Assembly (NCBI RefSeq): GCF_016651105.1
Contig: NZ_JAEKEL010000001.1
Span: 4,764,001-4,828,000, forward strand
Length of the DNA: 64,000 nucleotides
Direction: 5' to 3'
From: Pseudomonas sp. TH15
Lineage (GTDB): Bacteria > Pseudomonadota > Gammaproteobacteria > Pseudomonadales > Pseudomonadaceae
Notes under the pieces: generated by a model
The model's database searches: none
What the model saw: the letters and a program-made list of their open reading frames with translations, nothing else
Told to the model about the DNA's origin: nothing
Made by a program: the position numbers and the translations under genes
Shown: one piece after another, positions 23,929-32,999 of the stretch
How the letters are laid out: each line of letters begins with the position of its first letter
Position numbering within the stretch: position 1 is the stretch's first letter

Positions 23929-25212
23929 TTATGCGGCGGCTTTACCGGCCGCGACCATCGCCGACGCCGCCAACATCGCCCGCAACAACACCGCACACCC
24001 CGCCGCCAGATCATCCGGTGCGGCGTTTTCGATTTCGTTGTGGCTGATGCCACCTTCGCATGGCACGAAGATCATCCCGGCTGGACCGAGTTCGGCGAGG
24101 AAAATTGCGTCGTGCCCTGCTCCGCTGACGATTTCCATGTGCGACAAGCCCAGCCCTTGGGCGGCGCCGCGGACGGCTTCGACGCAGCCCTTGTCGAAGT
24201 ACAGCGGCGGGAAGTCGGCGGTGGGGGTCAGTTCGAAGGTCAGGCCGTGTTCCTCGCAGGTGGTTTCGATGACTTGGCGAACTTCGGCGATCATCGAATC
24301 CAGGCGCGCCGGCTCCAGGTGCCGGAAGTCGAGGGTCATGCGCACTTCGCCGGGGATGACGTTGCGTGAGCCGGGGTAGGCTTGCAGGCAACCGACGGTG
24401 CCGCAGGCGTGGGGTTGATGGCCGAGGGCGGCGCGATTGACCGCGCCGACGATGACGGCGGCACCGACCAGGGCGTCCTTGCGCAGGTGCATTGGGGTCG
24501 GGCCGGCGTGGGCTTCGACGCCGCGCAGTTTCAGGTCGAACCACTTCTGGCCGAGAGCGCCCATGACGATGCCAATGGTTTTGTGTTCGTCTTCGAGGAT
24601 CGGGCCTTGCTCGATGTGCGCTTCGAAATAGGCGCCGACCGCGTGGCCGCTGACTTTGCGTGGTCCGGCGTAGCCGATGGCGTTGAGTGCTTCGCCAACG
24701 GTGACGCCGTCGGCATCGACCTTGGCCAGGGTTTCTTCGAGGGTGAATTTTTCCGCGAACACGCCTGAGCCCATCATGCACGGGGCGAAACGCGAGCCTT
24801 CTTCGTTGGTCCAGACCACCACTTCCAGCGGCGCTTCGGTTTCCACGCCGAGGTCATTGAGGGTGCGCAACACTTCAACCCCGGCGAGCACGCCGAAGCA
24901 GCCGTCGAACTTGCCGCCGGTGGGTTGGGTGTCGATATGGCTGCCGGTCATCACGGGTGGCAGGTTTGGATTGCGGCCGGGACGGCGGGCGAAGATATTG
25001 CCGACGGCGTCTATGGTGACGGTGCAGCCCGCCTCTTCGCACCAGTTGACGAAAATGTCCCGGGCCTGGCGGTCGAGGTCGGTCAGGGCCAGGCGACAGA
25101 CCCCGCCCTTGACCGTGGCACCGAGCTTGGCCAGTTCCATGAGCGACTGCCACAGGCGGTCGCGATTGATGTGCTGATGGGTGGATTGCAGAACGTCTAC
25201 GGCAGCGTTCAT
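23929..25212 (-). CDS. Zn-dependent amidase/beta-ureidopropionase (pyrimidine catabolism)
   Basis: A 427-residue M20-type hydrolase of the hyuC/allantoate amidohydrolase group. Metal ligands show in G-S-H-I-D-T (near 91-96), D-G-C-F-G, E-E-G-S-R-F (near 137) and H-I-E-Q-G-P (near 205). It should hydrolyse N-carbamoyl-beta-alanine to beta-alanine, CO2 and ammonia, the last step of the reductive pyrimidine pathway. The other steps are encoded at 27.5-31.8 kb. GAGGAG lies 7 nt before the ATG. It is downstream of the NCS1 permease gene on the same strand, with a REPIN in the 134-bp gap. Confidence 0.88.
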   Translation of the reverse strand: MNAAVDVLQSTHQHINRDRLWQSLMELAKLGATVKGGVCRLALTDLDRQARDIFVNWCEEAGCTVTIDAVGNIFARRPGRNPNLPPVMTGSHIDTQPTGGKFDGCFGVLAGVEVLRTLNDLGVETEAPLEVVVWTNEEGSRFAPCMMGSGVFAEKFTLEETLAKVDADGVTVGEALNAIGYAGPRKVSGHAVGAYFEAHIEQGPILEDEHKTIGIVMGALGQKWFDLKLRGVEAHAGPTPMHLRKDALVGAAVIVGAVNRAALGHQPHACGTVGCLQAYPGSRNVIPGEVRMTLDFRHLEPARLDSMIAEVRQVIETTCEEHGLTFELTPTADFPPLYFDKGCVEAVRGAAQGLGLSHMEIVSGAGHDAIFLAELGPAGMIFVPCEGGISHNEIENAAPDDLAAGCAVLLRAMLAASAMVAAGKAAA

Positions 25213-25270
25213 GGGGATCTCCTCAGGCTGCGTTTCTTATGGATATTTCTCTGGTTTCTGGTAGATCGCC

Positions 25271-25336
25271 TTCGCGAGCAAGCCCGCTCCCACAGGGGAA
25301 CGCATTTCAAATGTGGGAGCGGGCTTGCTCGCGAAG
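25271..25336. repeat. REPIN, family B
   Basis: Inverted GTGGGAGCGGGCTTGCTCGC copies with a short loop lie between the permease and ureidopropionase genes of the same strand. Confidence 0.88.
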
Positions 25337-25346
25337 GGGCCATCCG

Positions 25347-26831
25347 CTACACCGAAGATTTCACAACAGACGGACTGGTCCGCATCGAACACAACCCGTA
25401 GTAAATCAACCCTCCCAGCGCCGAGCCGGTAAACCAGCCATAGCTGTAAAACCAGCTGAATGCGCTGCTACCGAGCGAGAGCAACGTCAGCACCACCGGC
25501 ACGCCAAACGCGATAAACCCAAACCAGTTCCACGCCGGATAGACGTCATCACGATAGAGCCCGGCCAGGTCCAGTTGCTGTTTCTTGATCAGGAAATAGT
25601 CCACCACCATGATCCCGGCAATCGGTCCGAGCAGGCTGGAATAGCCCAGCAACCAGTTGGAATAGACGGTTTCCAGGCTCACGTTCGAAACGATCAGCCC
25701 AAGCTTTTTCAGCAGTTCATGCCCCATCAGCAGCAACCCGACCAGACCGGTGAGCATCACTGCTTTAGTGCGGTTGATCACCTTCGGCGCGATGTTCTGG
25801 AAGTCGTTGGTCGGCGACACGATGTTGGCCGCCGTGTTGGTCGAGAGCGTGGCGATGATGATCAGCGCCATGGCTAACGCAACCCACACCGGGCTCTGGA
25901 TATGCCCGATCAGGCTGACCGGGTCAGAGACGGTGACGCCCACCAGTTTCACCGACGCGGCAGTCATGATCACGCCGAGGGAGGCGAACAGGAACATGGT
26001 CAGCGGCAGACCGAAAATCTGCCCGAGGATCTGATCCTTCTGGCTTTTGGCGTAGCGGCTGAAGTCCGGGATGTTCAGCGACAGAGTGGCCCAGAACCCG
26101 ACCATCGCCGTCAGCCCGGCGGCGAAGTAACTGATCACGCTCGCGCCTTCAGGGCGTTTCGGTGGAATCGCCAGCAATTCGGTCATCGACACGTTGGGCA
26201 TCGCCCACACCAGCAACCCAATGCCGACCGCCACCAACAATGGTGCGGACAGGGTTTCCAGCCATTTGATCGATTCGGCACCGCGCAGCACCACCCACAG
26301 GTTCAGCGTCCAGAAGATCATGAAACCGATGACTTCGCCGGTGCCGCCGAGGGATTTCCAGCCGTCGAAAATCGAGCCCAGGAACAGGTGAATCGCCAAC
26401 CCGCCGAACATCGTCTGGATGCCGAACCAGCCGCACGCCACCAGCGCCCGAATCAGGCACGGTACGTTGGAGCCGAGGATGCCGAAGGACGAGCGCAGCA
26501 ACACCGGAAACGGGATGCCGTACTTGGTGCCGGCGAACGCATTGAGGGTCAGCGGGATCAGCACAATCAAGTTGGCCAGCAGAATCGCCAGCAGCGCTTC
26601 GCCAACGCTCAAGCCAAAGTACGCGGTGAGCACGCCGCCGAGGGTGTAGGTCGGCACGCAGACCGACATGCCGATCCACAGCGCGGTGATGTGCCATTTG
26701 TTCCAGGTTCGTTCGTGCACCTTGGTCGGTGCCATGTCGTGGTTGTAACGGGGACTGTCGAGGACGTCGGTGCCGGCTTCGAGCTCAAACAAGCCGTCGC
26801 GCTCGGTCACTTGCGATCTGATCTGTTGCAT
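25347..26831 (-). CDS. NCS1-family permease (cytosine/uracil/allantoin type)
   Basis: A 494-residue inner-membrane symporter with about 12 helices of the NCS1 (codB/allP/Mhp1-like) family. The N-terminal R-Y-N-H-D-M-A-P and W-x-K-W-H segments are typical. It should import a pyrimidine, dihydropyrimidine or hydantoin. I set the start at ATG 26831 (GGAG 6 nt upstream) rather than earlier codons that add a cysteine-rich leader with no binding site. It is divergent from hydA across a 637-bp AT-rich region and belongs to the pyrimidine catabolic set. Confidence 0.9.
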   Translation of the reverse strand: MQQIRSQVTERDGLFELEAGTDVLDSPRYNHDMAPTKVHERTWNKWHITALWIGMSVCVPTYTLGGVLTAYFGLSVGEALLAILLANLIVLIPLTLNAFAGTKYGIPFPVLLRSSFGILGSNVPCLIRALVACGWFGIQTMFGGLAIHLFLGSIFDGWKSLGGTGEVIGFMIFWTLNLWVVLRGAESIKWLETLSAPLLVAVGIGLLVWAMPNVSMTELLAIPPKRPEGASVISYFAAGLTAMVGFWATLSLNIPDFSRYAKSQKDQILGQIFGLPLTMFLFASLGVIMTAASVKLVGVTVSDPVSLIGHIQSPVWVALAMALIIIATLSTNTAANIVSPTNDFQNIAPKVINRTKAVMLTGLVGLLLMGHELLKKLGLIVSNVSLETVYSNWLLGYSSLLGPIAGIMVVDYFLIKKQQLDLAGLYRDDVYPAWNWFGFIAFGVPVVLTLLSLGSSAFSWFYSYGWFTGSALGGLIYYGLCSMRTSPSVVKSSV

Positions 26832-27468
26832 GGCCGCTCCACTGTTCTTTGAATTATTTTTGCTCATCAGGGGCTGGTAGGCGGACGCGCCGCACACCGG
26901 GCGATGGCCGGAGTACTTGCATGTGAACACGCACTTCACTAACCGGCCTGGCTTGTCAGCGCCAGCACTCAATAAACGTGCCGACTGTTGCGCCGAGCTT
27001 CCCGACCTGTCCGTATAGCGCTTTCAACTGTTTGATGTTTAAACGCTTTTATTCAAATTATTGAGCCATATTGCTTACTTGTTTCATCTCTCAGGCAAAA
27101 GACCAAGACAAGTTACTCGAACAGCCAGGTTCAAAGTGGTGCACGGTTATTTTCAGCAAAGCGTCTGGGCCGCGACTCTTTAGCGTTCAAGCAGCTGATT
27201 TACCATGACAAATCTCGCTCAAATCTGGTTCCTGTCAAGTGCGTCAAAATGGTGAAAGCCCTCACCATTTTGGTGATTTATATTTTTAATCCTTATATTT
27301 CAATACTTTATGTACGTTATAAGCTTATAAAAAATATTCTTGCTCATTCCAATAACACCAGCTAGTTTCTATTCCTGACAGCCCTGACAGGAATACACCT
27401 GTTTGCGGCCGCTTCATATAAAACATTTAGAACCGGCATAAGTCGGTCATGCCTGCGAGGAACTCGGA
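26832..27468. promoter_or_regulatory. Long AT-rich divergent promoter region of the pyrimidine genes
   Basis: These 637 bp between the permease and hydA genes are clearly richer in A+T than the surroundings, above all 27270-27420, and contain no gene I can support. They hold the palindrome at 27245-27276. I found no sigma-54 promoter and no RutR-type TTGACCA half-site pair. AT-rich blocks near 27280-27340 could carry -10 boxes, but no single choice is convincing. Confidence 0.6.
27245..27276. promoter_or_regulatory. Overlapping palindromes, candidate operator for the pyrimidine genes
   Basis: CAAAATGGTGA (27245-27255) and TCACCATTTTG (27262-27272) are perfect inverted arms with a 6-bp spacer. 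A further TGGTGA (27271-27276) pairs with the same TCACCA across 3 bp. Three half-sites in alternating orientation suggest a regulator-binding site, perhaps for the TetR-type regulator at 32 kb. Confidence 0.5.
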
Positions 27469-28908
27469 ATGTCTCTGTTGATCCGTGGCGCCACCGTTAT
27501 TACCCATGATGAAAGTTATCGCGCCGACGTCTATTGCGCCGACGGCGTGATTAAAGCCATCGGCAACAATCTGGATGTTCCGGCGGGTGCCGAAGAACTC
27601 GACGGCAGCGGCCAATACCTGATGCCCGGCGGCATCGACCCCCACACGCATATGCAGCTCCCGTTCATGGGCACCGTGGCCAGTGAAGATTTCTTCAGTG
27701 GCACGGCGGCGGGTCTGGCCGGTGGCACGACGTCGATCATCGACTTCGTGATTCCCAATCCGCAGCAGTCGTTGATGGAAGCGTTTCATCAGTGGCGCGG
27801 CTGGGCCGAGAAGTCGGCGTCGGACTACGGCTTCCACGTGGCGATTACCTGGTGGAGCGAGCAGGTCCGCGAGGAAATGGCCGAACTGGTCAGCCATCAC
27901 GGCATCAACAGCTTCAAACATTTCATGGCGTACAAGAACGCGATCATGGCCGCCGACGACACCTTGGTGGCGAGTTTCGAGCGTTGTCTGGAACTCGGTG
28001 CGGTGCCGACCGTGCATGCGGAAAACGGCGAACTGGTCTATCACCTGCAACGCAAGTTGATGGCCCAGGGCATCACCGGCCCGGAAGCGCATCCGCTGTC
28101 GCGACCATCGCAAGTGGAAGGCGAAGCCGCCAGCCGGGCCATCCGCATTGCCGAAACGATTGGCACGCCGTTGTACTTGGTGCATGTCTCGACCAAGGAA
28201 GCCCTCGACGAAATCACTTACGCCCGCAGCAAGGGTCAACCGGTGTACGGCGAAGTATTGGCCGGGCATCTGCTGCTGGACGACAGCGTCTACCAACACC
28301 CGGACTGGCAGACCGCCGCCGGTTACGTGATGAGCCCGCCCTTCCGCCCCCGCGGTCATCAAGAAGCGCTTTGGCACGGCCTGCAATCGGGCAACCTGCA
28401 CACCACGGCCACTGACCATTGCTGCTTCTGCGCCGAGCAAAAAGCCGCCGGGCGTGACGACTTCAGCAAGATCCCGAATGGCACCGCCGGTATCGAAGAC
28501 CGCATGGCGGTGCTCTGGGATGAAGGGGTGAACACCGGTCGCTTGTCGATGCAGGATTTCGTCGCCCTGACCTCCACCAACACCGCGAAGATTTTCAACC
28601 TCTACCCACGCAAAGGCGCGATCCGCGTTGGCGCCGATGCCGACCTGGTGCTGTGGGACCCGGAAGGTACGCGAACCATCTCCGCCAAAACCCACCATCA
28701 GCAGGTGGACTTCAACATCTTCGAAGGCAAGACCGTGCGTGGTGTGCCCAGCCATACCGTCAGCCAGGGCCGCGTGGTCTGGGCCGATGGCGACTTGCGC
28801 GCCGAGCGCGGCGCCGGGCGGTACATCGAACGGCCGGCGTACCCGGCGGTGTTTGATTTGCTGAGTAAGCGGGCTGAGTTGCACAAACCTACCGCCGTCA
28901 AGCGCTGA
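27469..28908 (+). CDS. hydA: Dihydropyrimidinase
   Basis: A 479-residue cyclic amidohydrolase that opens dihydrouracil/dihydrothymine to N-carbamoyl-beta-amino acids. Dinuclear-Zn ligands are visible: H-T-H (near 59-61), the Lys that becomes carbamylated (S-F-K-H-F-M-A-Y-K, near 150), H-A-E-N (near 183), H-V-S-T-K (near 239) and T-T-A-T-D-H (near 314). Length is typical of hydA/D-hydantoinase. AGGAA precedes the ATG. It leads the hydA-preT-preA set; a family C repeat separates it from preT. Confidence 0.95.
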   Translation: MSLLIRGATVITHDESYRADVYCADGVIKAIGNNLDVPAGAEELDGSGQYLMPGGIDPHTHMQLPFMGTVASEDFFSGTAAGLAGGTTSIIDFVIPNPQQSLMEAFHQWRGWAEKSASDYGFHVAITWWSEQVREEMAELVSHHGINSFKHFMAYKNAIMAADDTLVASFERCLELGAVPTVHAENGELVYHLQRKLMAQGITGPEAHPLSRPSQVEGEAASRAIRIAETIGTPLYLVHVSTKEALDEITYARSKGQPVYGEVLAGHLLLDDSVYQHPDWQTAAGYVMSPPFRPRGHQEALWHGLQSGNLHTTATDHCCFCAEQKAAGRDDFSKIPNGTAGIEDRMAVLWDEGVNTGRLSMQDFVALTSTNTAKIFNLYPRKGAIRVGADADLVLWDPEGTRTISAKTHHQQVDFNIFEGKTVRGVPSHTVSQGRVVWADGDLRAERGAGRYIERPAYPAVFDLLSKRAELHKPTAVKR

Positions 28909-28912
28909 CCCC

Positions 28913-29046
28913 TGTGGCGAGGGAGCTTGCTCCCGCTGGCCTGCGCAGCAGGACCAACACCAGTCGACCCTGGGTGTCAGGTGTATCCAATCGACTGGAT
29001 ATGGGGCGGCTTCGCCGCCCAACGGGAGCAAGCTCCCTCGCCACAG
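28913..29046. repeat. REP-like inverted repeat, family C
   Basis: TGTGGCGAGGGAGCTTGCTC at the left end is mirrored at the right end. It lies between hydA and preT, which run in the same direction. Confidence 0.85.
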
Positions 29047-29110
29047 GTTATGCATGAACACCCAATGCCCACCAGAGGCAGCACCTCAAAAAAACATGAG
29101 GCCTTAAACC

Positions 29111-30478
29111 GTGATCAAGACCCTGAACCACCTCCCGCATCCCTACGAGAATGCGGCCACCCTCGCCGGCCATTTCACCGATCTGGCGCCGCCGCTCAAC
29201 GACCGTCAGGCGCATCTGGAAGCCTCGCGCTGCCTGTATTGCTACGACGCACCGTGCGTGAACGCCTGCCCGAGCGAGATCGATATTCCGTCGTTCATCC
29301 GCAATATCCATCAGGAAAACGTCCAGGGCGCCGCGCAGAAAATCCTCTCGGCAAACATCCTCGGCGGCAGTTGCGCCCGGGTTTGCCCGACCGAAATCCT
29401 CTGCCAGCAAGCCTGCGTGCGCAACAACGACCATGAGTGCGCGCCGGTGTTGATCGGCCTGTTGCAACGCTATGCCGTCGATAACGCAAATTTCAGCGAG
29501 CACCCGTTCCAGCGCGCTGCCGCTACCGGCAAGCGCATCGCGGTGGTCGGCGCCGGCCCGGCCGGTTTGTCCTGCGCTCACCGCAGTGCCATGCACGGCC
29601 ATGACGTGGTGATTTTCGAAGCGAAGGAAAAGGCTGGCGGCCTCAATGAATACGGGATCGCCAAGTACAAACTGGTGGACGATTACGCGCAAAAGGAACT
29701 GGATTTCTTGCTGCAAATTGGCGGCATCGAAATCCGTCATGGTCAGAAACTCGGCGAGAACCTGACCCTGAGCGAACTGCACCAGCAATTCGACGCGGTG
29801 TTCCTCGGCCTCGGCCTGGCCGCCAGCAAACAACTCGGGCTCGATCACGAGGACGCGCCGGGGCTGGTCGCCGCCACCGACTACATCCGCGAACTGCGCC
29901 AGGCTGATGACCTGACACAACTGCCCTTGGCCGATCATTGCATCGTCCTCGGCGCCGGCAACACCGCCATCGACATGGCCGTGCAAATGGCTCGTCTCGG
30001 GGCTCATGACGTCAATTTGGTGTACCGCCGTGGCGTCGAGGACATGGGCGCCACCGGTCATGAACAAGACATCGCCAAAGCCAATCAGGTGCGCTTGCTG
30101 ACCTGGGCACAACCGGAAGAAGTGTTGCTCGACGATCAGGGCAACGTGCGCGGCATGCGTTTCGCCCGTACCCACATGGTCGAAGGTCGCTTGCAAACCA
30201 CCGGACAAACCTTCGAACTGGCCGCCGATGCGATCTTCAAAGCCATCGGCCAGGCCTTCGATGGCAGCGCCCTCGCCGACCCGCTGGCCCGGGAGCTCAA
30301 GCGTCAGGGCGAACGCATTCAGGTGGATGAAAACCTGCGTACCAGCATCCCCGGCGTGTATGCCGGTGGCGACTGCACCAGCCTCGATCAGGACCTCACG
30401 GTGCAAGCGGTGCAACACGGAAAACTGGCCGCAGAAGCCATCAACGCTCAACTCATGCTCAACGTGGAGGCTGCGTAA
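29111..30478 (+). CDS. preT: Dihydropyrimidine dehydrogenase, NAD(P)H/FAD subunit
   Basis: A 455-residue GltD-like subunit. The N-terminal domain has cysteine clusters for two [4Fe-4S] centres (C-L-Y-C-Y-D-A-P-C near 39, C-A-R-V-C near 85). The FAD site V-G-A-G-P-A-G is near 141 and the NAD(P) site L-G-A-G-N-T-A near 280. With PreA it reduces uracil and thymine to dihydro forms. GTG 29111 is the start, with GAGG 9 nt upstream and the usual PreT N-terminus. The ATG of preA follows the stop without a gap. Confidence 0.94.
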   Translation: MIKTLNHLPHPYENAATLAGHFTDLAPPLNDRQAHLEASRCLYCYDAPCVNACPSEIDIPSFIRNIHQENVQGAAQKILSANILGGSCARVCPTEILCQQACVRNNDHECAPVLIGLLQRYAVDNANFSEHPFQRAAATGKRIAVVGAGPAGLSCAHRSAMHGHDVVIFEAKEKAGGLNEYGIAKYKLVDDYAQKELDFLLQIGGIEIRHGQKLGENLTLSELHQQFDAVFLGLGLAASKQLGLDHEDAPGLVAATDYIRELRQADDLTQLPLADHCIVLGAGNTAIDMAVQMARLGAHDVNLVYRRGVEDMGATGHEQDIAKANQVRLLTWAQPEEVLLDDQGNVRGMRFARTHMVEGRLQTTGQTFELAADAIFKAIGQAFDGSALADPLARELKRQGERIQVDENLRTSIPGVYAGGDCTSLDQDLTVQAVQHGKLAAEAINAQLMLNVEAA

Positions 30479-31753
30479 ATGGCCGATCTCTCGATTGTCT
30501 TCGCTGGCATCAAAGCCCCCAATCCGTTCTGGCTGGCCTCCGCGCCGCCCACCGATAAAGCCTACAACGTGGTCCGCGCTTTCGAGGCCGGCTGGGGCGG
30601 TGTGGTCTGGAAAACCCTGGGTGAAGACCCGGCGGCGGTCAACGTGTCATCGCGGTACTCGGCACACTTCGGGGCTAACCGCGAGGTCATGGGCATCAAT
30701 AACATCGAGCTGATCACCGACCGCTCGCTTGAGATCAATCTGCGGGAAATCACCCAGGTCAAAAAGGACTGGCCGGACCGCGCGCTGATCGTCTCGTTGA
30801 TGGTGCCGTGCGTCGAAGAGTCGTGGAAGTTCATCCTGCCGCTGGTGGAAGCCACCGGCGCCGATGGTATCGAACTGAACTTCGGCTGCCCTCACGGCAT
30901 GCCGGAACGGGGCATGGGTGCGGCGGTCGGCCAGGTGCCGGAGTACGTCGAACAGGTCACCCGCTGGTGCAAGACCTATTGCTCGCTGCCGGTGATCGTC
31001 AAACTCACGCCAAACATCACCGACATCCGTGTTGCCGCCCGCGCGGCCCACCGTGGCGGCGCCGATGCGGTGTCGCTGATCAACACGATCAACTCGATCA
31101 CCAGCGTCAACCTGGAACAAATGGTCGCGATTCCCACGGTTGGCCATCAAAGCACCCACGGCGGTTATTGCGGTTCGGCGGTGAAGCCGATTGCGCTGAA
31201 CATGGTCGCTGAAATCGCCCGCGACCCGCAGACCCAAGGCCTGCCGATTTGCGGCATCGGCGGCATCGGCAGTTGGCGCGATGCGGCTGAATTCATCGCC
31301 CTGGGCAGCGGCGCGGTGCAGGTGTGCACGGCGGCGATGCTGCATGGCTTCCGGATTGTCGATGAGATGAAGGACGGCTTATCACGCTGGATGGACAGTC
31401 AGGGTTACACCAGCATTTCGCAGTTTTCCGGGCGCGCGGTGGGCAACACCACGGACTGGAAGTACCTGGACATCAACTATCAGGTGATTGCGAAGATTGA
31501 TCAGGAGGCCTGTATCGGTTGCGGGCGTTGCCATATTGCTTGCGAGGATACGTCGCACCAGGCGATTGCCAGCCTCAAGCAGGCGGATGGGACGCATAAA
31601 TATGAAGTGATTGATGATGAGTGCGTGGGGTGCAATTTGTGCCAGATCACTTGTCCGGTGGCGGATTGTATTGAGATGGTGCCGATGGACAGTGGGAAGC
31701 CGTTTCTGGATTGGAATCATGATCCGAGGAATCCTTACCATGTTGCCCTTTAG
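30479..31753 (+). CDS. preA: Dihydropyrimidine dehydrogenase, catalytic subunit
   Basis: A 424-residue subunit: a dihydroorotate-dehydrogenase-like FMN barrel (residues 1-310) with N-F-G-C-P-H and G-I-G-G-I-G, and a C-terminal ferredoxin domain with C-I-G-C-G-R-C and C-V-G-C-N-L-C. It takes electrons from PreT and reduces the pyrimidine 5,6 double bond, the first committed step. The catalytic Cys should lie in the N-F-G-C-P segment or the nearby loop. It is directly adjacent to preT and has GGAGG 10 nt before the start. Confidence 0.95.
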   Translation: MADLSIVFAGIKAPNPFWLASAPPTDKAYNVVRAFEAGWGGVVWKTLGEDPAAVNVSSRYSAHFGANREVMGINNIELITDRSLEINLREITQVKKDWPDRALIVSLMVPCVEESWKFILPLVEATGADGIELNFGCPHGMPERGMGAAVGQVPEYVEQVTRWCKTYCSLPVIVKLTPNITDIRVAARAAHRGGADAVSLINTINSITSVNLEQMVAIPTVGHQSTHGGYCGSAVKPIALNMVAEIARDPQTQGLPICGIGGIGSWRDAAEFIALGSGAVQVCTAAMLHGFRIVDEMKDGLSRWMDSQGYTSISQFSGRAVGNTTDWKYLDINYQVIAKIDQEACIGCGRCHIACEDTSHQAIASLKQADGTHKYEVIDDECVGCNLCQITCPVADCIEMVPMDSGKPFLDWNHDPRNPYHVAL

Positions 31754-31778
31754 GATCTGCTGCGCCTGATCTGACGCC

Positions 31779-31846
31779 TTCGCGAGCAAGCCCGCTCCCA
31801 CATTTGGAATGCATTTCAAATGTGGGAGCGGGCTTGCTCGCGAAGG
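31779..31846. repeat. REPIN, family B
   Basis: Inverted GTGGGAGCGGGCTTGCTCGC copies lie between the convergent preA and tetR genes and are nearly identical to the copy at 25271. Confidence 0.9.
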
Positions 31847-31869
31847 GGCCATTGGCTGCGCTGAAAATC

Positions 31870-32490
31870 TCAGGGTTCCAACCCAATCCCGCGCAATATC
31901 ACACTCGTCACCGTCTGCACCGCCCGCTCGAACTGCATGTCCGACAACGCCTGATGATCATTCAGGATATTCACCTGATGATCAAAGTCCGCGTAATGCT
32001 GGGTCGACGCCCAGATCATGTACAGCAACGCTGAAGGCTCCACCGGCAAGATCCGTTTGTCCTCGACCCACTGGCGAATTTTCGCTTCTTTCATCTTGGC
32101 CCAGTCGTACAGGCTGACGTCCAGCGCCTCACCCAACGTTGGCGCGCCGTGAATAATCTCGTTGGCCCAGACTTTCGAACCGTACGGCCGGCTGCGGGAA
32201 TGGTTCATCTTGGCGCGGATGTAGCTGCTGAGCACCACGCGCGGGTCGTCGAACATCTCAAAGCACAAGGCGTCCTGCTTCCAGACTTCCAGCAGGTCGA
32301 ACAACACCGCGCTGTACAACTCGCTTTTGGTGCTGAAGTAGTAATGCAGATTGGAGCGCGGCAGTTGCACTTCGGCGGCGATGTCCGCCATGGCGGTGCT
32401 GCCGAAGCCTTTTTCGGCGAAAACCTTCTCCGCCCCCAGCAGAATTTTCTCGACGTTACTGCGACGAATCTCGATCTTGTGATTGCCCAT
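31870..32490 (-). CDS. TetR-family regulator, RutR-like
   Basis: A 206-residue TetR regulator. The HTH (residues 15-60) reads G-F-G-S-T-A-M-A-D-I-A and L-H-Y-Y-F, and the C-terminal domain resembles the RutR/YcdC group that binds uracil or thymine. It probably senses a pyrimidine and controls hydA-preT-preA and the permease, with which it is co-located. A perfect 14-bp palindrome lies just upstream of its start, fitting autoregulation. It is convergent with preA. Confidence 0.87.
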   Translation of the reverse strand: MGNHKIEIRRSNVEKILLGAEKVFAEKGFGSTAMADIAAEVQLPRSNLHYYFSTKSELYSAVLFDLLEVWKQDALCFEMFDDPRVVLSSYIRAKMNHSRSRPYGSKVWANEIIHGAPTLGEALDVSLYDWAKMKEAKIRQWVEDKRILPVEPSALLYMIWASTQHYADFDHQVNILNDHQALSDMQFERAVQTVTSVILRGIGLEP

Positions 32491-32503
32491 GAGGGCTCCC
32501 TGA

Positions 32504-32517
32504 CAACAACGTTGTTG
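32504..32517. promoter_or_regulatory. Perfect palindrome, candidate TetR operator
   Basis: CAACAACGTTGTTG reads the same on both strands. It lies 13 bp upstream of the tetR start codon and in the divergent region with copC, a usual place for an autoregulatory operator. Confidence 0.5.
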
Positions 32518-32630
32518 AAGACTAGCATCCGCTCTGCCACCGGGGCGACCGCTGCAAACAAAACTTCGTACTGGCGTGGCCGGATGGCTAAACTGGCAGC
32601 TTCTTCGATCCTGCCTCAGAGGTATCCGCG

Positions 32631-32996
32631 ATGCTGTTCAAGAACGTCCTGACCACTACTGCCCTGCTCGCCTCGCTGTTCGCCGCTTCGTCGGTATTCG
32701 CCCACGCCCATCTTAAAAGCCAGACCCCGGCCGCCGACAGCACCGTCGCTGCCCCCGCCGATTTGCGCCTGGTGTTTTCCGAAGGTGTTGAAGCGACCTT
32801 CACCAAAGTCAGCCTCAGCAAGGACGGCGCCGACGTTGCGGTGAAAAGCCTGGCCACCGAAGGCGCCGATAAGAAAACCCTGATCGTCACCCCGGCAGCG
32901 CCGTTGGCGGCGGGTGCTTATAAGGTCGAGTGGCACGCGGTGTCGGTCGACACCCACAAAAGCGAAGGCGCCTACAGCTTCAAGGTTGGCCAGTAA
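32631..32996 (+). CDS. copC: CopC-domain periplasmic copper-binding protein
   Basis: A 121-residue secreted protein. Residues 1-24 are a signal peptide cleaved after V-F-A, leaving the N-terminal H-A-H that binds Cu(II). C-terminal D-T-H-K supplies further ligands. It should carry copper in the periplasm and hand it to CopD, whose gene begins 3 bp later. No copA/copB multicopper oxidase genes are nearby, so this is the simple CopC-CopD pair found for copper uptake or supply. Confidence 0.9.
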   Translation: MLFKNVLTTTALLASLFAASSVFAHAHLKSQTPAADSTVAAPADLRLVFSEGVEATFTKVSLSKDGADVAVKSLATEGADKKTLIVTPAAPLAAGAYKVEWHAVSVDTHKSEGAYSFKVGQ

Positions 32997-32999
32997 TTC

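Noticed and set aside
26832..27468. Sigma-54 promoter or RutR operator for the pyrimidine genes
   Set aside because: I looked for TGGCAC-N5-TTGC and for TTGACCA-N2-TGGTCAA and found neither. The palindrome reported is of a different type.
31382..31852. 156-codon minus-strand frame over the preA end
   Set aside because: It is antisense to the ferredoxin domain of PreA and begins in a REPIN.
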